In this document: piece after piece, positions 12,466 to 28,598 of the stretch
How the letters are laid out: each line of letters starts with the position of its first letter
Position numbering within the stretch: position 1 is the first letter of the stretch
NCBI GenBank assembly: GCA_963573385.1
Contig: CAUYLG010034763.1
Coordinates: 1 to 64,000, forward strand
Reading direction: 5' to 3'
Source: Cacajao melanocephalus
Taxonomy: Eukaryota > Chordata > Mammalia > Primates > Pitheciidae
Length of the DNA stretch: 64,000 nucleotides
Position numbers and translations under genes: made by a program
The notes under the pieces: model-generated
What the model was told of the DNA's origin: nothing
The model's database searches: none
What the model saw: the letters and a program-made list of their open reading frames with translations, nothing else

Positions 12466-14675
12466 TGAGCAAAAATGATACCATTTTATGAGTGCTGGCA
12501 AATGTGTGATCGAGCATGACGGCCTCTGGAAGCTCTCCCTTCACTAAGCGAAAACTTACCCAACCCATGAGTGAAAACAAGCAGCAAATCCCCATGCCTC
12601 TTGCAGGGTGCAGAGCCAGTTTACAGGCTGCATTGTGCAGACAGAAGGTTGACCTGAAGTGAATGTGTTTGCACAGTTGCCTTGGAAAGGTGCCTGGGGC
12701 ACTGGCTCTGCCCAGAGCCGGCTGGTGGAAGGAAGAGAGTACACAAGCTCCCTGTCCCTTCCCACAACCCCTGCTATCTTGTCAAAGCACACAGCCAGCC
12801 TGTGAGGAGGAGGGGCCACACCAGGGAGGCTGAGGCCTCACCTGAGGCCCGCCGCTCTTGCGAACCCAAGTCAGGTACCCTCGGCCTGCACACCCTCTGA
12901 AACCAGAGAACTGCAAAGTCAAAGCAGCTTAAGTCAAGAAGATTCTTTTTGCCTCTCAAAGGAATAGCAGGGTTGTCTTTGATTCCTCTGTTGAGCTCCA
13001 GGCCCAGGGGTGAGGCGCAGTTCCTTCAGAGACTGGGCAGGGGGCTGTCTGTGGGAATTTCTTTTCCAGGGGCTCTGCTGGGCTTCCCAGGGAAGACAGC
13101 CGGCTTGAGCACCCCGGGGAGTCGGCATTTACTCCCAGCCCGGGCCTGGTCAGGAGGGTGACAGTATCTGCACAGTTATTATTCCTTGAGGCAATTCCTA
13201 TCGTTTCAAACATTGCCCAGGGAGTTGTTTTACAGCGCAAATAGCAACTTGTCTCCTACGTGAGTGGGGAGGGCAATTGAGAAGGAAATCTGAGCCAGGG
13301 TTTTAGCTCACAAAATTAAACTGGAAGAAACTGTCAGCTTGCTGTCAAGACATCTTATGGAGCCCAAGACCTCGTTGCTAAGTGGCCAGCCCCATGGACC
13401 TTCGCCGCCTCCTCTCCCCACTCCTCCCACTCTATGTAATGGTCACTCTCATGACCCCTCAGAGCTCCGTGGAGACCCTGGCAACAAGGAAATCAACTCC
13501 TAGCGTGGGAATGAGCCCTACAGGAGAGAGGGTGGAGGGAGGGTGGTAGCACCCTATGTACACCCAGGAGGGACATGTAAGACAAACCAGATCACACCAG
13601 AAGGATGGTGATTCCGTCTCCCAGCGGCCCAGGCTGACTGCAATGTGAGAGGCTCCTGGGGACAGCGGCACTCCTGTGGGGGCTGCGACCTTGGAGAGTT
13701 GGGCTCTGTTTGCCCCTGTCAGCCTTGCTTTTGGACGATTGTTCTCTTTCTCAGACTTGGCCACATTCATCTGGCCCCGGGGCCAGCCATGTCTTTAGGT
13801 GGATGAACAAGACCTTGAAAGGGAACCGCTTTGAAGGGAAGGAGAAATGGCCAATTTCGAGCGATCAATAGGACAACCACCGGCTTGCAAAAGTTCCAAA
13901 TATTTATTAGTTGGCACATAGAAGGAGAGGCGGGCACCCAGGGCATTGTGGTGAGATTCACAGCTGCTTCCTGGAAGCAAAAGTAGATCTGTCACGGTAA
14001 ACATCAGGGTCAGCCTTTGGGGTGTGGAGCCACTGCAGCATCATGGGGGTGTCATGCTATGTGGCTGCAGGCCTGAAAGTCGTCATGATTTTAGTTTGGG
14101 ATCTGTGTTTTGTGAATGAAAGCTCATGGAACTGTGCAGCACACACAGGGGCTTGCTTGGCCCCATGTGGTCCTTCTGTTGCTGCCTCCCTGGGATGGCG
14201 CCTCTGCTGCTGGCTTCCGTGTTCCCTGGCACCGGGTCCCACTTGGCTTCCCTTTTCCCCTCCCAGCAACCTCTGCCATCTTTCCACCCAGTAGGGGCCT
14301 GAGGCAGGTGTGGGGACAGGAAAGGCTGGCACACATACTCCATACACCTTGGCCCAGGACATGGAAGTGTCTGTCCCCAATTCAACATTGTGGCTGCTAG
14401 TGACCCAGCACGGGGGAGCTTCTGGTTTACCCCTTATCCAGGAGGTGATCTTGGTCTTGGCCCAGAAGTGTCTCCCTTGGGAAGTGCCATGAACTGGAGT
14501 GCTGGTCGTGTGGGAAGGGGAGAGTTCCTGCCTTGCCCCGGCTCAGGGATGGTATATCAGTGTGATGGCTGGGAGAAGGGAGCCCCATCCTAGTAGCAGG
14601 ATGGGGTCCACAGGAGCCTGAGATGATCTGTGTCCACAGGGAGATATCCCTGTGCCCAAGAAAAAGACTTTAATG
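12466..14675. other. Intergenic, unique sequence, GC-moderate
   Basis: No repeat family or exon is recognised. The many short ORFs on both strands overlap one another and none carries a recognisable domain. Confidence 0.45.
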
Positions 14676-14683
14676 TCTTCTAA

Positions 14684-14985
14684 TTTTTTTTTTTTTGAGT
14701 TGAAGTCTGGCTCTGTTGCCAAGCTGTAGTGCAATGGTGCAATCTTGGCTCACTGCAACCTCCATCTGGGTTCAAGTGATTCCTCTGCCTCAGCCTCCAG
14801 AATAGCTGGGACTTTAGATGAGCGCCATTACGCCTGGCTATTTTTTTTTTTTTTTTTTTGTATTTTAGTAGAGACAGGGTTTCACCATGTTGGCCAGGAT
14901 GGTCTCAATCTCCTGACCTTGTGATCCACCCGCCTTGGCCTGCCAAAGTGCTGGGATCACAGGGGTGAACCACTGCTCCTGGCCA
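14684..14985 (-). mobile_element. Alu element (first of a head-to-tail pair)
   Basis: Poly-T, then GAGTTGAAGTCTGGCTCTGT, through to CCACTGCTCCTGGCCA. It is a reverse-oriented dimer. Confidence 0.93.
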
Positions 14986-15289
14986 TTTTTTTTTTTTTTT
15001 GATATGACGTCTCACTCTGTTGCCAGGCTGGATGGAGTGCAGTGGTGTGATCTCAGCTCACTGCAATCTCTGCCTCCTGGGTTCAAGCAATTCTCCTGCC
15101 TCAGCCTCCGAGTAGCTGGGACTACAGGTGTGCTCCACCACACCCAGCTAATTTTTGTATTTTTATTTTTTTGTAGAGACGGGGTTTCATCATGTTGGTC
15201 AGGATGATCTCAATCTCTTGACCTTGTGATCTGCCTGCCTCGGCCTCCTAAAGTGCTGGGATTACAGGCGTGTGCCACCTCGCCCGGCT
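14986..15289 (-). mobile_element. Alu element (second of the pair)
   Basis: Poly-T, then TCTCACTCTGTTGCCAGGCT, through to GCCACCTCGCCCGGCT. It directly abuts the preceding Alu. The 8-mer TCTTCTAA occurs just outside the pair on both sides (14676-14683 and 15290-15297). Confidence 0.93.
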
Positions 15290-15297
15290 TCTTCTAA

Positions 15298-16237
15298 TGT
15301 CTTCATTGTCTATTAAATTGGCTATTAAATATAAAAAAACACCATGGCAAGTAGAGAGAAAAAGAGAGAGAGAGAGACAGGAAGAGAGGAAACAATTTAC
15401 ATTTTAGTATCTATAACAGCACTCATTTTCTGCTTTTAGAGCAAGCAGCCCTGAATTTTCACTTCATACTGGGCTTCAAATTATGCAGCTGGCGCCAGTG
15501 CACGTGTCCCTGGGGACCTTGACCAACAAAGCTGGCCTTGCCACTCTGCTTTTAACAAAATGGTTATGGTCAAACTACCTGCACTCAGAGCAGCAGCCAG
15601 CCAACCCTGGCGACGGATCTGGTGCTGAGTGGAAGACGCGCTCTCTTCCCAGACTTTGTCCTGTCTCCAGAAGTAGCCTGGGAGATACCTCAGGGAGCAG
15701 AACCCCTGCAGTGAACATTGGCCACTGGCTTCTTTCAAGATGATCATTTTATGTCGAGATCCTGATTTTGCTTTTTGAATGGAGACTGGCAGAGGGGCAA
15801 AGCCTGAATTTCTTCATCTAGCAGGTAAGAAGGCTCTACACCAACTGCCTGACCTCAGCCACGGTGGAGTGGGGAGGCACCCATCATGGGCCAGAGTCAA
15901 GCAAGACTCTTGATTCTAATATCTCCTGGCTTATCAGCCGCAGCAGAAGATGAAGGAGTAGGAGAGGTGGAGGGGATAACCAACCGTGTGACCTGAACCC
16001 GTAAGAACGCGTGGACTTTTCCAGGCTGAACTTCTTTCCTTTCCTTCTTTTCTAATGGACCTCAGGTGCACAGCATTGACTTGACTACACTGCTACATTC
16101 AAAGCAAACTTAGACCTGTGAAAAGCCCTTCTTTTGCCTTCTTTTATTTTACTTTTTTCCCCTTTAGCTCTAACCCTCCACCCCACCCACCTCCAGCACT
16201 TCGCCGCATTCATGAGGTACCTGTCATCCATCCACAT
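15298..16237. other. Intergenic stretch with a short (AG)n run
   Basis: An (AG)n run at 15356-15378 and otherwise unique sequence. No gene recognised. Confidence 0.45.
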
Positions 16238-17330
16238 CATTCCAGTTCTGGCCAGCTGGTGCAGGGAATTTGTATTTGTCTGAGATTTTAATCTGTACTG
16301 CTCTCATTGCTGGTGAGGTTGAGAATCTCTTCACTGTATTTTAGCCTTTGAGCTTCTCCTTCTGTGACAGTCCTAGTCGTATGCGTCACCTGTTTTCCCA
16401 TTGCATTTATCTTCTTTTGTATTTATCATATATTAATTTATACATATTTATATTTACAGAAAATGTACTTTGTTCTTTTGTGGTGTGTTGTTTCAAATAA
16501 TATCAAAATGCACTGCGATGAGTCTTTTACTCATTTTCACACTTAATAGTATGTTTTTGAGGCGTAATCATCGGCTCTCTGGAGATGGAGTTTCTGGCTT
16601 CTGATTGCTGCAAGAAATCTGGTGGTGTTAACAGCTCAGATTGACCATCCCTCTAGTGAGGACACCTCGGCCATCCAACAGAAGCAGTGCCATGATGAAT
16701 ATCCTCAGACACGCTCCCTTGTGCACAGAGGTGCACATTTCTTTTGATTTATACACATATACATGTGTGTATATATATATGCAAAGATGTGTAATAGGGT
16801 ATTTCCCTCCTGAATTTCACTAAACACTGCCTGGCTGCTTTCCAAATGGCTGCACTAGTCCACACGAACCCCCATTCCTCCCACATCCTCGCCAATTGCT
16901 TTTTCTCCAGCATTCTAGTTCTGGCCAAGTGATATGGGGAATTTGTATTTCTCTGGGATTTTAATCTATTCTGCTCTCATGGCTGGCGAGGTTGAGAATC
17001 TCTTCATAGGCTCATTAGCCTTTGAGCTTCTCCTTCTATGACAGGCCTACTCGTATGCGTCATCTTTTTCTATTGTGTTTATCTTTTTTCTCTGCCTGAT
17101 TTGCCAAAGTTCTTTGTAGTTTCTAAATACCAGGTTTTTGTCAGGTATAGAAAATGGATACATTTTTTTTCCTCCATCTGTTCATCCAGACTCTGTTGCT
17201 AGTTATCGAACAGAAATCTTTAGTAAAGGCAGTCACATCATTTTTCTCTTCTTGTGTGTTTTTTTGTATTTTGTTTAATAAAATTTTCCTCATCAAGACT
17301 CTAAAGACATTCTTCCGCATTTTCTTCTAG
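16238..17330 (-). mobile_element. L1 3' fragments with a duplicated about 180-bp segment
   Basis: Reverse-oriented L1 text (GAGGTTGAGAATCTCTTCA, AGCCTTTGAGCTTCTCCTTC) occurs twice, at 16238-16418 and 16911-17090. The second copy continues into GTTTCTAAATACCAGG and TTATCGAACAGAAATC, as expected for L1. No intact frame. Confidence 0.65.
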
Positions 17331-17334
17331 TTTT

Positions 17335-17740
17335 ATAGTTTTAAAGGTTTCTTCTAGCTTTTATAGCTTTGCCTTTACAGTTAGGCCTATGATGAATTGA
17401 GAGTCTTAAACATGTTAATTTTATGGAGCACTGGATTGGCTTTCTATGATTCTATAACTTTTCACACCAACAGAAAAAGTGGGGACCAATATCAAGGAAT
17501 CACCAGGGAAAGGGCTGTGGTTCCTGCCCCAGTGGTTAGTGTACATCCCCTGGTCTGGCCTGGAGGCTCCCGAGCCTCTCCCTTCAGTCATGCAAATGTG
17601 CTGTGTGTCAAATGGCCCAGGTGTTGGGGAAGCCAGTGGGTGTGTGAGGAGGGGTGTGGCACAGAGGAGATGGTGCTGGGCTGCAGGAGACGGGCATGGC
17701 TGGGCTTTATTTTGAGGCAGAGGATAGCACCAGAAGCAAT
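17335..17740. other. Intergenic stretch, nothing recognised
   Basis: GC-moderate sequence with a 144-codon plus ORF (17397-17831) whose end runs into the following Alu. No homology recognised. Confidence 0.4.
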
Positions 17741-17746
17741 TTATTT

Positions 17747-20784
<3,038 letters not shown>

Positions 20785-21006
20785 ACCTAGGCACAGTGGC
20801 TCGTGTCCATAATCCCAGTGCTTTAGGAAGCCAAGGAGCGAGTATCACTTGAACCCAGCAGTTCAAGACCAGCCTAGGCAACATAGTGAGATCCTACTTC
20901 TACAAAAACAATTTAAAAATTAGTCCGGTATGAGGCTGCAGTGAGCAATGATTGTGCCACTGTACTCCAGCCTGGGTGACAAGGTGAGATCCTGTCTTTT
21001 TTTAAA
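20785..21006 (+). mobile_element. Alu element with internal deletion
   Basis: CCTAGGCACAGTGGCTCGTG starts the left arm. The sequence jumps from AATTAGTCCGGTATG to AGGCTGCAGTGAGCAATGAT, losing part of the right arm. J-like diagnostic text (GGCAACATAGTGAGATCC). Confidence 0.88.
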
Positions 21007-21019
21007 AGAAAGGCACCAA

Positions 21020-21289
21020 CTAGGTGCAGTGGCTCACACTTGTAATCCCAGCTCTTTGGGAGGCCAAGACGGGCAGATCACCTGAGGTCAGGGGTTTGAG
21101 ACCAGCTTGGCCACCATGGTGAAACCCCGTCTCTACTAAAAATGAAAAATTAGCCAGGCGTGGTGGCATGCTCCTACAATCCCAGCTACTAGGGAGGCCG
21201 AAGCAGGAGAATTGTTTGAACCCGGGAAGTGATGGTTGCAGTGAGCCAAGATAATGTCACTGGACAGAGCGAGACTCCGTCTCCAAAGA
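21020..21289 (+). mobile_element. Alu element flanked by an 11-bp target duplication
   Basis: TAGGTGCAGTGGCTCACACT through GAGCGAGACTCCGTCTC. AAAGGCACCAA occurs at both edges (21009-21019 and 21290-21300). The GCACTCCAGCCTGGGCAAC text near the end is mostly deleted. Confidence 0.92.
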
Positions 21290-21300
21290 AAAGGCACCAA

Positions 21301-22638
21301 TGCACACTTCTTCATTCCCTAATAGCAAGCATAGGCTAGCATGAGCTCACAGACATTCTGTGAAGACACAGAAAGGTGACTCAGCCTTTTGAGAAGTGCT
21401 TATGGCACTGGTTAAACACAGTCTATCCAGGTAAAGGTGCACAGGAGTTGGGTAAGTCAACATGAAGTCCCAAGAGGCAGAATGGGAGTAACTGAGCCCT
21501 GACCCAGTGTCCTCCATACTCACAAATTCGATCTGCCTTCTCACTGGGCAGTCAGCTGCATGCAGGGCTGACCTGGATATTTCTCCCTTCTGAAGGCTAG
21601 GAAGGTGGACAATGACCTAGCACCTCTGAAATGGTCACACAGGGCCACAGGAAGTTTTAAATCTGACCTGTTCTACACCTGTATCTTGACTATGCTCAGG
21701 TATTCTATGACCAGGGGAGATGTTACTATGGGAGACGGGCTGTAGACAGGTCCAATAAAGTTGGGTTACTGGCAAAAGTTAGGTTTTCCTCTATAATTCC
21801 TCCTCTCTAAAGTATCCAATGATACTTTCCTTTTTTTACTTGTAGGTCTTGATTGTCCTAACTTGACCAAGATTAGTAAAATCTTGAGTGCAGACATCTT
21901 TATGCAAATTGCAAACAGTGCCCTAAATGTATAAATACAACATATACATTTCCTTTGATCCAACCAAAGAATAACTGTATCCGGGACCGTGTTATAGATT
22001 CGATCTCACCTCTTCAACCATCTGTCTAGAACTCGGTCTTCTATAAAGTGAAGGGATTGGTCTCCTCCAACTCTGTGGTTCTTCTTTCTTCCAGTGGGTC
22101 CCAGGCCTTCTCATAACGGCCTCTGTCTCTTCTTTCCAAGCACTTTCTTCCCCACCGTGTCCAAGCTTCCCAGTCCTCAAGCACCCCTGAAGCTATTCAT
22201 ATTTAATCTCTTCTCCTGCTGTCTTGGTGTCTATCTCATTCTTTAGCTCATCCAACCTCAGTGTCCTACCAGATGCTCCCAGTGCAGAGCTAAATGTTAA
22301 AATTTAGGGCCTGGAGCAAACGCTTCAGTCATTCTTCCTTTTCTACACATTAATTACCAAATTAATCACTCTTCAGAGAGAGGTCTTCTTTTCCCCTGTT
22401 GATCCTCCTGCAGGCTCCCAGAGCACAGCTCCGTGGAATGACGTCTCTTCTCCCTGAATAGATGGCAATGATCAAAGTCCGTCTGCTCTTTAACATCCAC
22501 AGAACGCTTCAATGGTGTTTCTATATTTTCCTGCACTTGTTCCGACAGGCCTTTGTTTTTGTGAGATGAAGCTTCCTGGTTTCCCTATGCATCTCCACTC
22601 CAAGTCCCCACAAATGCACTCATTCAGGCTGCATTCCT
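21301..22638. other. Intergenic, unique sequence
   Basis: No gene is recognised. Possible L2-class relics in 22190-22460 are too diverged to call. Confidence 0.4.
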
Positions 22639-22639
22639 A

Positions 22640-23325
22640 CCTTTGTAAAATAAAATTATTTACTTTTAGTTGCGGTGAAATAAACATAACATAAAATTTA
22701 CCATCTTAACCACTTAGAGTAGTACAATTCAGGGGTATGAAGTATGTTCACATTGTTCTGCAACCCTCCCTACCATCCATTTCCAGAACTCTTTTCATCT
22801 TCTCACACTGAAACTCTGGACCCAGGAAACAACTGCCCACTCCTTCTCCCCTACCTGCTGGTGACCACCATTGTATTATCTGTCTCTGAATCTAACTGCT
22901 CTACTACCTCATGTAAGTGGAATCATCCAATATTTGTCCTTTTGTGACTGGATCATTTCACTAAGCATAGCATCATCAAAGTTCATCCATGTTGTAGCAT
23001 GTGTCAGAATTTTCTTCTATTTTAAGGCTCAATAACATTCTATTATATGGATAGGCTGTATTTCGTTTATTCATCTACTGATGGACATCAGGATTGTTTC
23101 CACTTTCGGCTATTGAGAATGATGCTGCCATGAACACAGGTGAACAAACACCTCTTTCCTAAATTCTCTTGGGTTCCTACCCAGAGGTGAAATTGCTGGA
23201 TCATATGGTAATTCTAAGCTTAATTTTTTGAAGAATCCACATATTTTCCATAGCAGCTGCACCATTTGACATTCTCACCAACAGTGCACCAGGGTTACGA
23301 TTTCTCCATATCCTTGCAAACACTA
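22640..23325 (-). mobile_element. L1 ORF2/3' fragment, reverse orientation
   Basis: GGTGAAATTGCTGGATCATA, GAGAATGATGCTGCCATGAA and CATTTGACATTCTCACCAAC are reverse L1 landmarks. Multiple frame breaks. Confidence 0.8.
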
Positions 23326-23639
23326 AATCCCTATCCTTTTCATTTAAAATACAATTCATCACAAACCATAATTCAGGAGGGAACAAGGCCATGCAAGATG
23401 AAGTCTCGGAGAAGAATAAAGGCAACAGGTTTCTGTAAGAATCAAGAGTTATTTTGGCAGGGCAGGGCAAGTCAAAATTTCCAACAGAAATATTAAAGAT
23501 ATTCTGTTGGAATATTCTGTATATATTGGCAGCAGCTACTTTTATAAATAAAATGTGCCTATAAACACACAAGTTTGATGTTCACATCCATTAATGTAAT
23601 GCATTTTTATGGTAGAACTCCTTCATGCACCTAAGCACA

Positions 23640-24062
23640 ATTCACAATTGCAAAAATATGGAACCAATCTAAATGTCCATCAGCCAACGAATGGATAAAG
23701 AAAATGTGTGAAATATACACCATGGAATACTACTCAGCCATGAAATGGGACAAAATGGCCTTTACAGCGACTTGGATGAGGGTGGAGGCCATTATTTTAA
23801 GTGAAGTAACTTAGGAATGGAAAACCAAGTACTGTATGTTCTCATTTACAAGTGGGAGCTAAGCTGTGAGGATGCAAAGCATAAGAATGATCTAATGGAC
23901 TCTGGGGGAACGGTGGAGGATAAAAGACGACACACTGGGTGCAGTGTGCACCGCTCGGGTGACAGGTGCACAAGAACCTCAGAAATTGCCACTAAAGAAC
24001 TTACCCATGTAACCAAAAACCACCTGTTCCCTAAAACCTGTAGAAATTAAAATAAAAAAAAT
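23640..24062 (+). mobile_element. L1 3' end, primate/late mammalian type
   Basis: GGATAAAGAAAATGTG, CACCATGGAATACTACTCAG, GTATGTTCTCATTTACAAGT and a terminal AATTAAAATAAAAAAAATAG give the 3' end with poly(A) tail. Plus orientation. ORF2 is disrupted by frameshifts. Confidence 0.88.
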
Positions 24063-27000
24063 AGTTTCTTTGGACAAGTGAAGGTGGGATTCCTTCAGAA
24101 CCTTTCCTTATACAGCTACCTTTTGGATCTTATTTAAACAATACAATTTTACTTTTGGAAATCAGTGTCACTGATGAGAATAATTCCTACCCAGTGGGAC
24201 AGTAAACAATGAGAATGGCCAAGACTCCCAGAAAATTTCCATTTTACGTTTCAGGACAAATCACTTAGGAGGCTCTTGCTTTGAAAGAACAGAACAAGGA
24301 CCTGTTAAATTAGGGAGAAAAACTTGGTTTCGAAGCTCCCATCTACCATGGATTTTGCATGAACAGTTTAGTCTACAGATGCCAGTGTCATTAACTGGGT
24401 CACTACCAGGCCTCTCTCTAATCCCTCCCTCTTCACAACCATCCGAAGTGAAATCGTTTTAAGATGATGCTGGCAGAACAACAGCCTTCAGATAGTTCAA
24501 GAGTAACAATGAATAATCATCAAGTAGGAGTCGAGGGGTTAAACCCACTGACTTCTGTGTACTTCCCCTCCGGAGTAGTGCTCTTTGCGTTCTCAAGTAC
24601 TTAATTTAAAATGATACAGAATGCCCACTTTGGGAATTTGACATTCATGGAAGTGGGGACTGTGGGCTGTAGCCTGCTGTTTGGCAAGCCCTCAGCCCAG
24701 ATGGGGTTCTACAAGGTGTTTAATCAGGTCCTAGAGCAGCACATGACTGCCATGTTTAATTATTCTAATTTAATGGAGCATTCAGCAAGATCCCCTTGGT
24801 TGCCATCAATGATTATGGTCGTGGGGAAGAGGGAAAAGGGCCCAGATGCCCAGACCCAGATTGTTTCATACACAGTGATGGAGGAGACTCTGCCAGGGCC
24901 TGAAGTCTCCATCTGCAGATGTGTATTTATAGCCGGCACTGATTTAGTTGAGGCAGACAATTTACTGAAATGCTACCGCTCTGAAGCCCTCTCCTGCACA
25001 CAGCGTTCCACACGGCTTTCACTGGGTCACAGGAAGGCTGGGAGAGCAGCTCTTTATTACAAGACTTCCAACAGCAGTGCCTAATAGCCTGATTGATGGG
25101 TACGGATGGCCAGGACACTGGAAGTCTTACCCTTCATTTTGTTTTTTTACTAACTCAGCTACAGCTTTGCAGCCAAAGGGTATTTTTGCATGTCAAGGGG
25201 GCTCATTATTTTTCATTTGTTCTACTAAAAAAACCGGCTGCTCTGCAAATTTCAGGCAGATCCCTGATATTAAGAGATGAAAAACAGAGATAAACATTTT
25301 TAGAGTCTGCAGATGCTAAAATTTCATCAAAACTTTGTAAGAATTTAAGAGGGCAGTAAATTTTCTGGTATTAACACGAACTAGAGAAAGCTTGTAGGAT
25401 TCATGTTTTTGTGTTTTTTAAAAGCAACTTAAAAAGTCCCCAAATCTTGTGTGTCAAAATGCAAGAATGTGACATTTGGGGGTGATGCCCATTTAAACCT
25501 TTTATAAAATACATGAGGAGATACTTCCTTTATGCTTGTTTCTCCCTAATTCCTATTACTGAAAGTCAGGAAGCTTGCTCTTTGGCTTAATTTAGAAGTT
25601 ATAGGTCAGAAATCAAATGCATTCCTTGGGTTTTGGCAGGTCTCTTACCATTTTCCCTCCTGTGGGTCATAAATAAATACAGTTTCCTCAATAGAACCCA
25701 TTCAGTTCTACTTTCTTTTTTGGGAGTGAGTAGTGTGCCCAGATTGCCTACACTAGAGCTAGGGAAGTGGTTTTAAATGTGTTAAGCACAAAATCCACAG
25801 ACACTCAGATGAACTGGTTTCTTACAAACCAGTAATTCAAAGCAGAAAAGCATGTGCAAAACTCTTTAGTACTTCTTCCCTGCCCCATGGCCCAACTTGG
25901 AAATTCTAAAGAACAAACACTGGTGTGATATCGGAGGATCTGAGGCTATTTAATGATCTCCAGAGGCTGACCTGAAAGTAGCGGGCCTTTATCTCTTAGA
26001 AAGGTTCACACAAATGTATTTTGTGGTGGGGCAGTGATAGTCATGATCAAGCGGGTGGCTCTGCTTCAGATGATGGTGGCTTGTTTCTGTGACAAAAACG
26101 TTCTATCCAGTAGAAAACAGTAGAGTCGACTCTTAAAGAGGTAATATTCAGAGCTTCTCCAGGACTAGAGAATTCGTTTGTTGATCAGTCTAAATTGTAC
26201 GCCAATTCTCTCCCTAAACCACAGACCCAAGTTTCTCAGGCTAATTATTTTACACAAGGAGCAAGTGATTTTCCTATTCAAGCGCTCCTCTACTGATCAT
26301 CATCACAGGTCTTTATTCTTAATGTTTTTATAGTTATCGTTTTTATTTTTGGTTGTGCCAACAAGAAGCTGTATTTTATGGCTTCAAGAGTCTGAAGACT
26401 AAAAGTGACAGGTGATCGAATTCTGCCTTTTAGTGGACTCGCAGAACAGACTCCAGGCATCTCAAAAGATAATTGTGAGCAGCAAAGGCAAAACTGTGCT
26501 ATCAGCCCCCTCAACTGTAACTTATGTTTCTAATCATAAGCCACCTCCTAGCTATAGAGAATAGCAGGATAAAAGCCCAATATGTTAGTTAACTTTGTCA
26601 CATACTAAAATGGCTTAATACATAATAGTTCACTCCATGTGGTTAGAAAAACCTGCTTAATTATTCTAAAATAAACTTTTTAGCAGATATATTCCACTAA
26701 ATATTTGGGTTGTATCCAGGAGGTCATTATAGCAATATGTTTAGTTGTTAAGGGGTATGTATTTTAGCAGTGTTCACCAGGACACCGAGTTCTTCAAAGC
26801 TACATGTACTATGGGAACATGCAGTTGGTTGGTTGTTGACTGGAAATACGTTGGAAAAAGCTTAACAGACCCAAATCACTTTGGCCTTTTTTTTTTTTTG
26901 GCATGACCCTCTGGAGACAGACGTGAGAGATTATTCATTCCTTTGCTAGTAGAGACTGAGGACTGTTTTCAAGAAATATCTTCCGGTCCTGTCTTCAGGT

Positions 27001-27674
27001 ATGCACGGAATGGCTTTCCATTCAGCTAGGTTTTGGTCAGATTCCTTTATTTTCTCTAAATGATGTCAACCTTTCCATCTGACTAGTTGCTGTAAAGCAA
27101 ATGCATCCACCCTTGATCAAAGACACAGAAGAGCTGTATCCCAGACCCTTGCCAGGAACATAATTGTCTGTTGTTAACCCTTTACTAAAGGCAAGAGTTA
27201 TTTACGGAAAACCGTCTGATGAACATGCAGTTCATCGATTCAAGTCTAGGGCTTATCCCTGGATCCAGCCCTTCCAACTCGTCTCCAACCCATCAGCAGT
27301 TCCGTGGGCTCTACCTCCAAATAAATTCTCATGTGTGGTGACCCACTTCTTTCCACTTCCACTGCCTTACCACAGACCATGCCAACACCATCTCTTACCT
27401 AGACTGGTCTTCCTCATGTACTCTGCCTCGTACCTGGCATTGGTAAATTATATTGGTGAGGGGCCTGTTTTTGTGTGGTCTTACAAGCTAAGAATGGCTC
27501 TTACCATCTTCAAAGGGTATTAAATAGAAATTTAAAAATACGCAACAGAGGCAGTATGTGACTCCCAAAGCTTAAAATAGGTTTTACACAGAAAAAGCCC
27601 CAACCACTAAGTTTGAGGGCTTGCATAGTCCCTTCTCCTTTAGCAGTCAGAAAATCCATTTAAAACATAGCTAT
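24063..27674. other. Repeat-poor intergenic block
   Basis: I recognise no interspersed repeat over about 3.6 kb, apart from a T-run at 26887-26900. The stretch contains a 157-codon plus ORF at 24611-25084 with no recognised domain, and AT-rich homeodomain-like words such as TTTAATTATTCTAATTTAAT near 24755. It could hold distal regulatory elements, which needs conservation data. Confidence 0.4.
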
Positions 27675-27870
27675 TAGACAGCTTTCCTCCGTCAATGGCT
27701 TCTTTTTAGCTTAGAACAAAATCCAGGCTCTACCATGGCCTCCAGTTCCTTCATGGTATGGCTTCTGCTGATCTCTTCAAGCACATCTCCCACCACTTTA
27801 CCCTCCGTTAAGTCCCGGCTTCTGCTAGATTTCTTGAACACACTAACTTTAGGGACTTAGAACCCCGTGT
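27675..27870 (+). mobile_element. L2-type LINE 3' relic
   Basis: GGCCTCCAGTTCCTTCATGG, CATCTCCCACCACTTTACCC and CTTGAACACACTAAC follow the L2 3' end order. Confidence 0.55.
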
Positions 27871-27904
27871 GCCCTCGTCTACCCATGGACCATCCAATCT
27901 AGGG

Positions 27905-28040
27905 CATAGTTCCTCATCTTCAAAAAGGGAGTGATGATGGCACCTACCTCACAGGGTTGCTGGTAGGTAACACAAAGCTCAACAGAAGCCGGCACCCAGG
28001 AACTATTCAAACAGGGTCAGTGTTTCTAACAGTTACTTAA
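27905..28040 (+). mobile_element. MIR element
   Basis: AGTTCCTCATCTTCAAAAAG and GGCACCTACCTCACAGGGTT match the central and 3' MIR text in forward orientation. Confidence 0.7.
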
Positions 28041-28598
28041 GGTAGCCTGTTGCAGGTCCTTTTATTTCTTTCATGTTTTGAAGTGTTCTTATGCCTGTCT
28101 CCCCATATTGTACACCTGTGCAGACAGGGCCCTGATCCCTGTTGATCACCGCTGCATTTTCAGCTCCTCACATGCTGCCTGATTCACAATGATGGGAAAC
28201 AAAAAGAGAGGAAAGGAGGGAGGAAGGATGGTATCTATGTGGCCCATCATATCCTATTCCTTGAAAATCTCTAGTGCCTGCATCTTGGAGGTGCACCTGC
28301 GTGTTTCAGAGGGCAGCTGCATGAAACAGCCTTAGGAAGCCTACTGCTACATCTGCTGTGAGAACGCTAATTGTTCAATATGCTTCTCATGTGAAGCCCA
28401 TACGGAAAATTGCTTTTAGGGCCAATTCTAAGAGTCCGTTTGTTTCCTCTGAATTCTTGATATGCTTCCTGTTCTTTGAAAGTTGAGAGCAACGTACCTT
28501 ACAGTGTTTCCCTTCACATCTGGATACATGTTTTGTATCTTCTTACACTGGATTCAAATTTACTGTTTACTTCTCCCTGATAATTTTTCAAACACTGA

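Noticed and set aside
24611..25084. 157-codon plus-strand ORF
   Set aside because: No recognised homology, no splice partners and no promoter evidence. Kept only as part of the repeat-poor block.
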